Source: Arachnopeziza araneosa (taxonomy: Eukaryota > Ascomycota > Leotiomycetes > Helotiales > Arachnopezizaceae). Taken from it: 64,000 nucleotides of DNA. The stretch's first letter is position 1; every line of letters begins with the position of its first letter. The stretch spans positions 1-64,000 of the forward strand of contig QYAI01000083.1 in assembly GCA_003988855.1 (NCBI GenBank). The letters are read 5' to 3'. The notes under the pieces are model-generated. The model saw only the letters and a list, made by a program, of their open reading frames with translations. It had not been told where the DNA came from and did no database searches. Made by a program: the position numbers and the translations under genes. This document shows positions 34,319 to 46,153 of the stretch, in pieces.

Positions 34319-34813
34319 TTCCACAGTTATAGTAAATGACTTGTCTCATGGAAATCTGAGTAAGACGAGATTCGAGATCGGATGTTGTTACATTGATGGC
34401 CTGGGAATAGAAGTATATTATTGATTGGCGAGTATGCATACATAACCGAGGCACACAGGTATTGAAGGAATTAAGGATATCATTATTCAAAATCAGTTTT
34501 AGCGATTGGAATTTCAGGCTGGGAGCTAGCTGGGAGTTTGCACAGAAGAGAGACAATCATTTGTGTGATCGCAGAGACGTGGAAATCCTTAGTGCTGATG
34601 CAAAATAGTTATTGAGTAGAGGTCCTGAAGAAAATGCCACACTGTGTGTATGGAGAATTTGGTACTACTTTCGTTTGACCGAGAGAATTGCTTTGTCTTC
34701 CAAAGGACGATTTGATTTGCACTCTGGGATAGTCTATGTACAACTCTGGGAGCATGGCTCCATAATATTCCTGTCTTGGATGACCTCTATCTTACATATA
34801 TGAACTCGGTAGC
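34319..34813. other. Gene-free interval between convergent genes
   Basis: About 500 bp of shared 3' flank of the orphan gene (+) and the PPR gene (-). Nothing else was seen. Confidence 0.5.
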
Positions 34814-36859
34814 TCAAGCATCAGCTTGCAATGGGCGTCGAGGTTCGCGAGATGCCTCGCGGACTTGCATGCTATGCCTACTGAGTAAAGCAGCAAGTTT
34901 GTTACGTTCGCTGAGAACAGTAGAGCGTAATTCGGGAGGAGTCAATTCCTTATCTAGTAGCCGATTGTAGGCGGCAATCATCCTGGCTACGAGAGTGCGC
35001 GTTTCACTGACAAGTTCAGTCCTATTACGTTTTGACTTTGTGGATGAGGTGTCGCCAAAGAAGAGAACGCTTTTGATGTTAAGGAAGGATGGGTTTAGGC
35101 GCTGAAGGGCTCGAATGATTTGCCGACCTTGGCCTAGTGGTGACCACTGTTGAGCTCCGGATGACGTCGTATGCTTAGAGTACACAGGAGATGAAAGGCC
35201 AATTTCTAAGTAGGAACAAAGGACTTTAATGTCAGGCTCTTTCAAAGCCGATTGCATGAGATCAAGAATCTTTCCAGCGTTGGAAAAGGAGTGGTGGTTA
35301 TTCTTGTCACGCCCGCAGGCTGCGATTGCAATCCGAAAGGTTTTCACTTCCATGTCTTGCTTAGGCATTTGAAGGAGAAGTTGGACCGTGTCTGTGCTTG
35401 CTCTTGCTACTCTCAAGATTCGGAGGTACGCAATATAGTTCTCTCTATCGGGAATGACATTGTATTCTCTTGTGAAGATATTCCAGTATTTCGGTGCGGC
35501 CGCTTTTGCTTGGACTTCAAGCTTGAGCAAAGCTTCGAGAATGAGTGATAAAGAGTTCTGTCCGGGTTTGGCGTATGCACTAACCCCTCGCGCTGGAGGG
35601 TCAGGTGGAGTGATATTCTCGAAATCGGAGCTAGTAATGATTTGCGGTTCTTTCAAACTTTCTTCGGAACTTGGTGACACACCGTCATGGTCTGGCATGG
35701 CTCGACCTCCGCTTTGACTGGCGGGTTCAATGCGAGCCCGCTCTGGGCTACCCAGGTGCGGAAGAGTTCGCGAGATACGCATCGTTTGCTCGATTAATGA
35801 AAGAATATCATCCCAGTCCTGCCGGTCTTCACTGATAAGTAAGATACGACCCATTGCACAGACCAGCTCTTCGTCAATCCATATATCTCCTGCTCGCCAA
35901 CGGGTTGTGATATCCTGCCAAATATGACGAGCTTGCAAAATTGCTTGTCTGGAATTGCTTCGCTTTTGCATTGGACTTAAAGTACCTCGGAGGTCAACGA
36001 CCGCACTAACTCGTAAAGCATTTATAATAGTCGTGAATGTTAAGTTATTCGCCGCTCTAACACCTTTCTCTGGCAGTTGCGAGGCAACTGACATCAAAGC
36101 CTCTATATCTTGCGCTCGTGCACACATCTTCAAAATTGCGTTCATATGTATTGTGTTTGGCTTGACAGGTGATTTATCGCTAAGCATAGATTGATAAATC
36201 GTCAAGACCTTGGTGAGGGCTTGTGTAGAGTCTTTATGCTCGGCGCAACCTCTGAAGATTATCGTGAATGTATGTGCATCAGGGGTTTGTGCGCGCTTCT
36301 TCATCTATAATATTTTGTCAAAATAGGTCCATGTAGCTATCTAAGATTTCCATACCTCATTATAGATTTTAACGGCACCATTCATCTTTCCTTGGCTCAA
36401 CTGCCAGTCGATTAAGTGATTCCAACTAACCACACATTGGATGTCCTTGCTAGCGTCTCGAACGACCTCGATGGCAGTTTCAAATTCATCACCTCGCAAA
36501 GTTTCTCGCACAAACTCGGCGAGCTTCAGAGGATCCCTCTTGAGAAATCGCACAGCATTTGCTGAGGCAGATGGCAATTTTGTGGGTGACTTCGGCTTGT
36601 CGATAGGTCTTGTCCCTCTTGAATCGAGCCATTTCTGTCTGTCGAGACTCCTGAAGCCTTGTGCTTGCAGGTTGGTGCTTTCCAATCGAGCCTGAAGCTC
36701 ACGATCCTGTAACGTGTGGGTGGAAGAAACGTAGCTCCGACTGCAAGGAGTTCTACTTCCAAGCCTTCGAATTCTGGCTTGGGGAACTGATGATATGCGA
36801 GCCGAGTCTCCAATGACAGTTTGTAGCAGATGCTTCATGCAGCCATGACAGGTCAACAT
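34814..36859 (-). CDS. Mitochondrial pentatricopeptide-repeat (PPR) protein
   Basis: Two exons, 36356-36859 and 34814-36304, split by a 51-nt intron (donor GTATGG, acceptor TTATAG), giving 664 residues. The first 50 residues are basic, Ser/Arg-rich and free of acids until late, a typical mitochondrial presequence. PPR-like helical repeats follow: VVSWNHLIDWQLSQGKMNGAVK, DAHTFTIIFRGCA, NTIHMNAILKMCARA and LTFTTIINALRV. Such proteins bind organelle RNA and act in its processing, stability or translation. The specific target is not evident. It shares a 277-bp promoter with the DNA polymerase alpha gene in head-to-head orientation. Confidence 0.82.
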
Positions 36860-37136
36860 TGCATTGATCTTTGGCGTGGTCGACTCGAATATTCAACGCC
36901 TCTTAAAATTTCAAGATAAAGGGTGTTCAGGCCCTGTCATTGAGGCACTCTCGCATGCGTCAGTAGCGTGACAAGGGTTCGCGTTCAGAACGCGGTTCAG
37001 AGCGTGTTACCGAGTTTACATACAAATTCCGCGTGCTCCCATACACACCCAGCAGCTTGATTCTCTTGTTATTCAATTCCTCAAATTCCACTTCCACGGT
37101 ATGCTGTAGTACTTTCTTCCAATTTCACCCTTCAGC
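36860..37136. promoter_or_regulatory. Divergent PPR/POL1 promoter with CGCGTTC-A-GAACGCG inverted repeat
   Basis: The 277-bp interval between the two start codons contains a perfect 7-bp inverted repeat with one central base at 36980-36994. Each arm carries the ACGCG core of the MluI cell-cycle box (MCB), the site of the MBF factor that drives G1/S genes, including the DNA polymerase alpha gene in yeasts. It lies 142 bp from the pol1 ATG. Confidence 0.6.
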
Positions 37137-40100
37137 ATGTCATCGAAAGCAGCAGCAGCTCGTGCAAAATTCGCCGAGCTCCGTGCTCTGCGGGAGTCTG
37201 GTAAGAAACGTCTTGAGACCTATGAGGTCCACCAAGAAGCCGATTTATATGAGGAGGTCGATGAAGATGGATATAAAAAAGTTGTCCGTGACAGATTGAA
37301 CCAGGATGACTTTGTCATAGACGACAATGGCGAAGGATACGCGGATGATGGACGTGAAGAATGGGATCAGCAGCGGCCTGGATATGGCTCAGAGAGCGAA
37401 GAAGAGCTTCCCGTAAAGGGAAAATCTGGCAAAGCTGGTGAGTCCCTTCGGTGTTATCATAAGCATAATTATTGACATTCTATAGCAAAACGAAAACGGG
37501 AGGAAGAAAAAGCGAAAAATGAGAAACTAGAGAAAGGAATCAGCAACTACTTCACCAAAGGTCCAGTGGCAGCCCAGCCCAAAGCCAAGGTACATACTCA
37601 AACCTGTTCTGAACCAAGTACTCATATCTCTATAGCCAGTCAAAACTAAGGAGGACGATGACTTCCTAAATGATCTGTTAGGCGAAGTCGACACGAATGT
37701 TCCTCGAACAACTTCTCGCCCTATCAGAGGCCGACGGGTACAAGAGAAGCGGCGCACAAGAGCGCTGTCTCCTTCGATAGATGTATTACCAAATCATGCC
37801 ACCAAAAAGGTAAAGCTGGTGGACACTCGAGAACCTGCGACGCCACCGACGGAGCAAGATTATGGTGATGACGGCTTCATGAATAATATGGACGACGATG
37901 ATATGATTATGAGCGATCCACAACCCTCATCTCCTGTGGCTAAGGCTTTGGAGAGAAAATCTCAAGTCACAGTGAAAGTTGAGGAAGAGGAAGAAGAGGA
38001 CATGATGGAGGTTGCCCAGGCCGGCGGCATAGTCACAGCATCCGTCAACATGTCTGGTACTCGACCAGTCACAAAATTGAAAAAGGAAGCATATCCCTCG
38101 CCGGCCAGCTCCTCTCCCATAAGGTCATCGAACCAACACGTCGATTCCTCCGCGTGGAATGATGTAACTGACAAGCTCAATGTTGTGAACAGTAGCCAGT
38201 CGACAGAGTCCATGCAGTTTGGAAAGGTCGACCATAATGACACAATTGAAGAGGATGGTAGTCTACGTATGTTCTGGACGGATTATACGGAAGTTAATGG
38301 TAGTCTTTGTCTCTTTGGAAAGGTGCTCAACAAGAAGACTGGGAATTATGTCAGTTGTTTCGTCAAAATCGACAATATTTTACGGAAACTGTTCTTCCTT
38401 CCACGACAGAATCGCCACATAAATGGACATGAGACTTCAGAGGAGATTAGCATGAAGGACGTCTACGAAGAAGTGGCTGGGTTAATGACAAAACTTCGAG
38501 TTGAAATGCACAAGATCAAGCCTTCGACTAGAAAGTATGCCTTTGAGCTTCCAGATATACCAAAAGAAGGAGAATATCTGAAACTACTATACCCATATTC
38601 AAGTAGGTCGCTCAACTTTTGCGTTTAACTGGACTAACTACTGCAGAATCTCAACTTCAACCAGAACACCAAACTGGTGCTACATATTCTCATGTTTTTG
38701 GTACTAATACGCCACTCTTTGAGCAATTTGTCCTATGGAAAAACATCATGGGTCCGTGTTGGCTGACCATCGAGGACGCGGAATTTGGTGTTCTGAACAA
38801 TGCATCTCATTGCAAACTTGAGGTTCAGGTCTCAAAACCAAACTCAATCATGCCTCTCAGCGAAGGCGACAATATGGAAGCTCCGCCACTGACACTAATG
38901 AGCATCGCTCTACGAACCGTTCTGAATGTCAAGGAAAATAAGCAGGAGGTTTTAGCAATTAGTGCTCGTATTTATCAGAATATTTCCCTAACAGATACGA
39001 CATCCCCGGAAAAGCTTCAGTGCCGATCTTTTACAATTATTCGACCGGTTCTCTCGAATTTTCCACTAGGCTTTGAGACTGAAGTTAAGAGCCGAGCAAA
39101 GGGGCTTGTGAAGCTTGTTAAGCAAGAATCCGAAATTTTCAGTTTCTTCCTAGCGCAGCTAAATGCAGTCGATCCAGATGTTCTCATCGGTCATCAATTA
39201 GAGGGCGTGGATTTCAGTATCCTGTTAAGCCGTTTCCAGGCAAAGAGAACTCCTCAGTGGTCTAGGATTGGCCGAATGAAACGAACAACATGGCCAAACT
39301 CTATGGGGAAGATGGGCGGAAACTTTTTTGCCGAACGTTCGCTCCTCTCTGGGCGTCTCTTGTGTGACCTTGCCAATGATATGGGCAAGTCAACAATGAT
39401 GAAATGCACTTCGTGGAGCTTGACAGAGATGTGTAGCATTTACCTACCTGGAGAAAGTCGCCGTGACATCGATAATGAAGTAGCCCTAAAAACTTGGGCA
39501 ACAACCAAAGACGGGCTTATGGATTATGTCAATCATTGTGAGGCCGATACTTATTACATTGCCGCTCTAGCTCTAAAGGTGCAGATGCTGCCTTTGACGA
39601 AAGTTCTCACCAACTTAGCTGGAAACTCTTGGGCTAGAACCTTAACTGGAACGCGAGCCGAGCGGAACGAGTACATTCTACTTCATGAATTCCACAGGAA
39701 TAAGTACATCTGCCCTGATAAGGCTGTATTCAAAGGGAAGCAGCAGATCGAAGAGGACATGAACGATGAAGAGAGTGGAGATGTGAAGAAGAAAGATAAG
39801 TATAAAGGTGGCTTGGTATTTGAGCCCGAGAAAGGTCTTTACGACAAATTCGTTCTGGTCATGGACTTCAATTCCCTTTACCCGAGTATCATTCAGGAGT
39901 TCAATATTTGCTTCACGACCGTTGACAGGCTCAATGTGGTAAGTTGTATTGAAACTCGTTACGGTTTCATGCTGACGAATTTAGTCGGACGACGAAGAGC
40001 AAGTCCCAGAGGTTCCAGTGGATCAAGGTCTCGGAATCTTGCCTAAACTCATTGCTACACTTGTCAGCCGACGTCGACAAGTTAAGAGCTTAATGAAAAA

Positions 40101-41729
40101 CAAAAATGCTACTACTGAACAGCTTGCCACATGGGACATCAAACAACTTGCTCTAAAGCTAACAGCCAATTCCATGTATGGTTGTTTAGGTTATACTAAA
40201 TCGAGGTTCTATGCCCGACCATTAGCTGTTCTCACAACATTCAAAGGTCGAGAAATTCTTCGGAGCACCAAAGAGTTGGCCGAGAGTAATTCTCTTCAAG
40301 TTATCTACGGTGATACCGATTCAGTCATGATTAACGCAAATGTGAACAATGTTGAGGACGCCCTCAAAGTTGGAAATGAGTTCAAAAAGGCTGTGAATGA
40401 TCGGTACAGGTTATTGGAGATCGACATTGATAACGTATTCCGTCGAATTCTTCTACAGGCTAAGAAAAAGTACGCTGCAATCAACCTCGTACAAGTTGAT
40501 GGCAAATTTGTGGACAAGATGGAAGTTAAAGGTCTAGACATGAAGCGACGAGAATACTGCAACTTATCAAAAGACGTTTCCTCAAAACTTTTGAACGAAA
40601 TTCTCTCCGGGGATGACTCAGAAGTTGTGATTACTCGGATCCACGAGTATCTCAGCGAAGTCGCAGCAAAGATGAGAGAAGGTAGCATTCCACTGAACAA
40701 ATATACCATCTACACGAAACTTGGAAAGTCGCCTAAAGATTATCCTAATGCCGACACTATGCCGCAAGTCCAGGTCGCATTACGGGAGCTTTCTAGGGGA
40801 AAGACAGTTCGCAAGGAAGATGTCATTGCTTATATTGTTACCGGTGATGGCAAGACGACGTCGGAGCATCCAGCAAAACGATCCTACTTGCCTCAAGACG
40901 TAGCTAAGGCTGATTCCGGATTGAGCCCGGATGCTGAATGGTACCTGGGAAAACAAATTTTCCCGCCAGTCGAGCGTCTATGCGCAAACATCTCTGGCAC
41001 TGACTCTGCCCGCCTTGCAGACTGCCTTGGTCTTGATGCCCGGAAGTACATAACAAACAATAATTCGAATGGCAACAACGAGACAGAGATCCATCCTCTT
41101 GAAAGTCAAATTGATGACGAGGTTCGTTTCAAGGATGCTTACCGTCTAACATTGAGATGCCGAGCATGCAAAGCTACTTTTGGGTTTGAAGGGCTTGGTG
41201 GATCTTTAGAAATTTGTTCTCCATCTGGCATCAGTTGCCGATGTGGACAAACTTTGTCAAACATCTCTGTGATGGCCCAACTGGAACACCAAATTAGACA
41301 GCAGACAAGCAAATACTATGAAGCTTGGCTAGTTTGTGATGATCAGGCTTGTGGAAACCGGACAAGACAAATGAGCGTGTATGGTCATCGCTGTCTTGGC
41401 CCAAAAGGTCTAGGTCGTGGCTGTCTTGGAAAGATGAGATACGAATACACAGAGAAGATGATGTATAACCAGCTATTATACTTCTCGAGTTTATTTGATG
41501 TTGAGAAATCCAAGACCGGGGCTAAAGGGACTGATAAAGGTAAGCAGTCCGACTACACGTTGAGTAAAGATACTAACAGAACATAGACCAAATCATTGCT
41601 CTTGCTGAACATAACAGAGTGAGATTTGATACCTTAAGAGGTGTTGTAGAGAAGTACTTGGATAAATGTGGGAGGCAGTGGGTTGCTATGGATAGCTTGT
41701 TTGGGAAACTAGGATTTGTGGCCACATGA
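37137..41729 (+). CDS. pol1: DNA polymerase alpha catalytic subunit
   Basis: Exons 37137-37437, 37486-37589, 37636-38602, 38647-39938, 39985-41539 and 41587-41729 give 1453 residues, close to yeast (1468) and human (1462). It is the catalytic subunit of the polymerase alpha-primase complex, which extends RNA primers at replication origins and on the lagging strand. The N-terminal part matches the polymerase-alpha domain (FAELRALRESGKKRLETYEV). Family B motifs are present: DFNSLYPSII (motif A, near 864), KLTANSMYGCLGYTKSRF (motif B) and YGDTDSVM (motif C, near 996). The exonuclease region is present but, as in this family, not expected to proofread. Two zinc-binding cysteine modules close the protein: C..C with C.C near 1280 and a second module near 1340-1375. 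Confidence 0.97.
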
Positions 41730-42465
41730 TTGAACAATGGGTATTTTACGACGGTGGTGTTCTGGATATTATTCTGGCGTTAGGTTGTAGGATACCTTGA
41801 ATAAACAATACTTGTTTGATTCTCAGCTTTTCCGTAATGCATAGTGGCAAATCTATCACTGTGCCACGTCTTTAATTCAAAGATCTAAAGTCCTTGGGGA
41901 GATTCACAGTTTTAAGGGCTTGCTGCAGAGTGCTATCATGGCATCGAGATCGATCTGTGGTAATGAGCTCTAAGTGGCTGCTGTTGCACACTTCGGCTTG
42001 TGCAAATTCGATTGGGATTGGACGTTTTAGGTGTAATCCAATATTCCCGAGATAAAGAATTTTTGGCATCAGTAGTATCTCGTTTCAAAGAACAAACTTT
42101 TGGTTTTTCCCCAAACAAACACTCTGTTTCTCCAGCGAGAGACTGATGAAGGAAACAAAGATTCTCGAGAATAACGAGTCGAAGATAAAGGCCCTGTTGT
42201 CTATAACTCCTTGTCAGAGGGGTAAATTCTTCAAGCTCAGTGAACTTTGGTCAAAGAAATCAAGGTGTTTCTTAAGTCCTATTGAATAGAAGGTATGAAC
42301 AGTGCAGTTGATACTGGCTGAAAAAGAACAAGCTGTACAAATCGGCTTAATAGAATGTCGTTCATATTGTTAACATCATTCACCATTTCTTCAAGAGCAA
42401 GAGATCTTCGCCAACCTCAAGTGTCCGCTAACTCAACAGCCTACACTTCCATCTTCATCTTCAAC
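41730..42465. other. Gene-free interval between pol1 and a small membrane-protein gene
   Basis: About 740 bp. No gene was recognised. The ATG at 42355 extends the next frame upstream, but a better start lies at 42466. Confidence 0.45.
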
Positions 42466-42873
42466 ATGACTGAGCCAGACCCATTTGCTGACCCAGTCGA
42501 GGTTCTTCGCCCGGTCGAGGTTCATCAACCAATGCGCCTACCCGATAACCTACAAGACATTCCCCTCGAGCCTCTACCTCCTCGTCCAACTCGTCGAGCT
42601 CGTGCTAACCCATCTCGCAGGGACCTCGAACGACATGCTGCTCTACAGCCACGACGCCGCATGTCTAAGTTTGTGTCAATCCCAATCATGATCATCGTGT
42701 GCGCCTTTTTTTTCTATTTGGGCGTTATCACGATGTATGGCCGTGAGCTGCGACAACAAGATTCCTTGCCTGGAAATGACAGCACTGCTACCCGTACTGT
42801 GACCTTGACTGTCTCGAGTGTGTCTATTGCGAAGGCGACGTTGAAAGCGAGTGCAATAGGACTTGGATTTTGA
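42466..42873 (+). CDS. Small single-pass membrane protein, unknown function
   Basis: A 135-residue frame from the ATG at 42466 (A at -3). The same frame is open from an ATG at 42355, which would add 37 residues. The N-terminal half is Pro/Glu-rich, then basic (RPTRRARANPSRRDLERH, RRR). One hydrophobic helix follows at about 69-92 (IPIMIIVCAFFFYLGVITM) and a Thr/Ser-rich tail. The positive charges before the helix suggest an N-in, type II orientation. No family was recognised, and the absence of introns leaves coding status less certain than for neighbours. Confidence 0.55.
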   Translation: MTEPDPFADPVEVLRPVEVHQPMRLPDNLQDIPLEPLPPRPTRRARANPSRRDLERHAALQPRRRMSKFVSIPIMIIVCAFFFYLGVITMYGRELRQQDSLPGNDSTATRTVTLTVSSVSIAKATLKASAIGLGF

Positions 42874-43480
42874 GATTCTAGAGGTATGGTGTTTGGAGTT
42901 TGAGGGGATTTCATATGGATGGTGCTCTTTTCCTCAGATTTACACTAAATGGATAAATAAATATGCATAACAAAACAAGAAAGACTCCTTCGTGAAATTC
43001 AATGAAATGCAAACAAAGTGAACAAAACATAAGTGTCGAGACTAAGAACAGATACCACACATTGTATGAACTATTGTCCAGCAGTTGTGTAATGTTGACA
43101 CGAGACCTTTAGATTTAAGAGATGATTTTATCAATCAAACTTTCCACTGATATTTGCACATTTGAATGTCGATAACGACTGTCGTAGTGAATTGACATCC
43201 AGAGAGCGACTTAGCAGAACGAAGAGCGCAGAGACCACGGAGACCACGAAGTGCAACTAAACTTTTCAAAGCTCAGAATCTATCAACACTGACATTCACC
43301 ACAAATTTCCATAAATATATAGGGGAAGGGCAAAATTCACCCTTAGACTAATATATCCCGAATAGGATTAGCGGGAAAATAGGCCACCCAAAAATCTTAT
43401 CGCCGGTAAATAGTCCATAATTTTCATAACTCTCAAGGGCGAGAAGTGACCAAACTTCGAGATTTTATAAAACCGTCGAG
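42874..43480. other. Gene-free interval, upstream region of rbg1
   Basis: About 600 bp, AT-rich. It holds the 3' flank of the small membrane-protein gene and the rbg1 promoter. No other feature was recognised. Confidence 0.5.
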
Positions 43481-44912
43481 ATGGTGAACATTACGGAGAA
43501 GATCAAGGAGTAAGGACTCAATCAAAGCTTTGATCCTTTATGCTAAAGCAGATGCAGGATTGAGGAGGAGATGAGGAGGACACAGAGTGAGAAACCCGCC
43601 ATGCCCCTCCTCAAGTTATATTTGAGCTCGAGGATATGATTTAAATGCACACTAACATGACATAGAGAACAAGGCAACTGGTATGTAACTTCCATCTATC
43701 CTTCACATAATGAGCTCGACTCATCTTATTTAGAATATCATCTCGGTCTCTTAAAAGGGTTCGTATCTACTTAACCCACCACCATTCATTCAGTAACTCA
43801 CACCCACCACCAGAAAACTCGCCCGCTACCGCGCCCAACTCCTCGAACCCGGACCTGGCGCAGGAGGCGGAGGCGGATCCGGCTTCGACGTCTCCAAGAG
43901 CGGGGATGCCCGAATCGCGCTGGTTGGTTTCCCATCCGTAGGGAAATCGACCTTCCTCTCCAAGATCACCAAGACGAAATCCGAAGTCGCCGCCTACTCC
44001 TTCACCACCCTGACCGCTATCCCGGGGGTATTAGAGTACGGTGGCGCCGAGATCCAGATTTTGGATCTACCGGGGATTATTGAGGGCGCTGCGGAGGGGA
44101 AGGGCAGAGGGAGACAGGTCATCTCGGCAGCGAAGACGAGTGATCTTATTCTCATGGTGTTGGATGCTACGAAGAAAGCGGAGCAGAGAGCGCTGTTGGA
44201 AGCGGAATTAGAAGCTGTGGGCATCAGGCTGAATAAGGAACCTCCGTACGTTCTATTGCCACTCCTTCCTTCCCACGTCCACATCTCATTCCATCCCATC
44301 GTGTGACAATCGTATTAACAAGCCAGGAACATCTACCTCAAACCCAAGACGGCCGGCGGGATGAAGATAACCTTCCAAGCGCCGCCCAAGAACCTCGACC
44401 AGAAGATGGTCTACAACATCCTGCGAGACTACAAGATCCTCAACTGCGAGGTGCTGGTCCGGGACGAGAACGTGACCGTCGACGACTTCATCGACGTCAT
44501 CATGAAGGACCATCGGAAGTACATCAAGTGCCTGTACGTGTACAACAAGATCGATTCCGTGTCGCTGGATTTCCTGGATAAGTTGGCCCGGGAACCACAT
44601 ACCGTCGTCATGAGCTGCGAACTGGATCTGGGTATTCAGGATGTGGTCGAGCGATGTTGGCAGGAACTTAGGCTTATTAGGATCTTTACGAAGAGGAAGG
44701 GTGTTGATCCTGATTTTGGAGAGGCGTTGATCGTGAGGAATAAGAGCACCATTGAGGATGTTTGTGATCAGATTCATCGCACGTTAAAGGATACGTTCAA
44801 GTATGCTTTGGTGTGGGGTGCGAGTGCGAGGCATGTGCCTCAAAGGGTTGGGTTGGGGCATGTTGTGGCTGATGAGGATGTTGTTAGTATAGTAAGTAAT
44901 TGGAGGGCGTGA
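43481..44912 (+). CDS. rbg1: DRG-family GTPase Rbg1 (DRG1)
   Basis: Exons 43481-43509, 43558-43586, 43666-43680, 43734-43758, 43814-44245 and 44327-44912 give 371 residues (yeast Rbg1 is 369). The four leading exons are only 29, 29, 15 and 25 nt, yet together they encode the conserved start MVNITEKIKEIEEEMRRTQ and the lysine-rich KNKATEYHLGLLKGKLARYR. GTPase motifs: GFPSVGKST (G1), DLPGIIEGA (G3), NKID (G4). The C-terminal TGS domain follows (RIFTKRKG ... ALVWGASARHVPQRVG). DRG proteins bind translating ribosomes with a Dfrp/Tma46 partner and relieve stalls. A GTAAGT lies near the end of the last exon (after VVSI), so an alternative, slightly different C-terminus is possible. Confidence 0.94.
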
Positions 44913-45337
44913 GAAGGCGTCGGGTTGAGTGATAAGTTAGCGAAATCAGAACAGTGATCACAGTAATCAAATCAACATTGAATATGTACGTGCGGAGTGA
45001 AGTATCAAAGAGAGTCATCAATTACTGATCCTAGCCATACCATGTCTAGAAAGTAAACAATCATTATCCCATGAACTCCAGTACCCAATGCTATCTCCAA
45101 GCCCTAATCATACCACGGTACGCCGACGTAGTCAACCTACCCTCTCAAGCCGATATAACATAATGATATGTTGTATGCTTGCCTTCGTAAGTCGAATTTT
45201 TGTGGAAAGAGAATGTGAAGAATTCTGCTGGTAAGAAGCAACTCTCAAGGAATAATCGTACAAAGACTGCCGCATGAAAAAGAAGTTTCGTCGTAATGAT
45301 AAAGGCACTTCGTGGGTGGTCGAGAAGTGATTTGTAG
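44913..45337. other. Gene-free interval between convergent rbg1 and Spo12-family genes
   Basis: About 425 bp of 3' flanks. Nothing further was recognised. Confidence 0.5.
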
Positions 45338-45830
45338 TTATTGTCCTTCCATTGTTTGATCCTCTTGCCCATTTAATTTCGAAGCAGCAGGGATTGCTCC
45401 TCCGAACATGCTTCCCGAATTGGCGAGGTTCTTGGCTGAGGTCTTTGCGAAGAGGGACTTTGGCTTGGCCCTATGGAACAAATATAAGTATATACCCCGA
45501 TATTAAAGCTGCAGATTGTTCTTACTTTCCGACTTGCTTGCTCCGATAAGCGCTCAACTTGGCAGTGCAAGGGCTCATGATTGTGTCGGATGGAGAGACA
45601 TATGTTTGCTGGCCACTAAAAAACGGACGTAATTAGCCAATTGAATCCCATGCAGCACCAATTGCTACACGAATGAGAGCATTTTGTACTCACTGTCCTT
45701 CCTCAAGCTTGGATTGCAAAACCTGGCGATGATACTCCATGCTCTTGACATCGCCTTTTCCTACCTCAGCCACCTTGCTAGCCTCGACCGCAGCATTGAT
45801 ATCTCGATCAGCGAGAACGTTAGAAGACAT
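45338..45830 (-). CDS. Small Spo12-family protein
   Basis: Three exons, 45694-45830, 45526-45615 and 45338-45470, give 119 residues ending in TAA. Introns are 78 nt (GTGAGT/TTTTAG) and 55 nt (GTAAGA/CCATAG). Each is out of frame or contains stops, so the protein is hidden unless spliced. The start MSSNVLADRDIN has G at -3. The central YVSPSDTIMSPCTAKLSAYR matches the short SPSDxxxSPC-KL signature I associate with Spo12/Bns1. In yeast those small phosphoproteins act in the FEAR network for mitotic exit and meiosis I. The motif contains two Ser-Pro sites. Outside it the protein is polar and probably disordered. Exon structure is strong; family assignment rests on that one motif. Confidence 0.75.
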
Positions 45831-46153
45831 ATCGAATTGATTTGTAGATTGTGTGTATGTGAAATGTCTTGCGAAAACCGATTGATGTAGGTTTAGAGTG
45901 TTCTGGTGATTGGGGAAGAGGTGTTCGTGCTGATGATTTGGTGCAGATTGGGTGCGGAAGGGGCTCGAGTAAATAGAATTTCGTTGCTTAGGAAACCACC
46001 ACCCCCCAAGTTCATAGCTCGCTTCGTACCCCTACCCAACAACTGTTAGGTCAGATTGAGTCACAGTGCGCTGGCAATGGGTTTTCAGCAAGCAAAGGAG
46101 ATCCAATCATTCTTTTTAGATTATATAGTTACAAACTCATGGCCGAGGTGTCC
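45831..46153. other. Short gene-free interval
   Basis: About 320 bp between the Spo12-family start and the acyl-CoA dehydrogenase stop. Presumed promoter of the former; nothing else was seen. Confidence 0.5.

Noticed and set aside
42355..42465. Upstream ATG extending the small membrane protein by 37 residues
   Set aside because: The ATG at 42466 has a better context and begins a more protein-like sequence. The longer form cannot be excluded.
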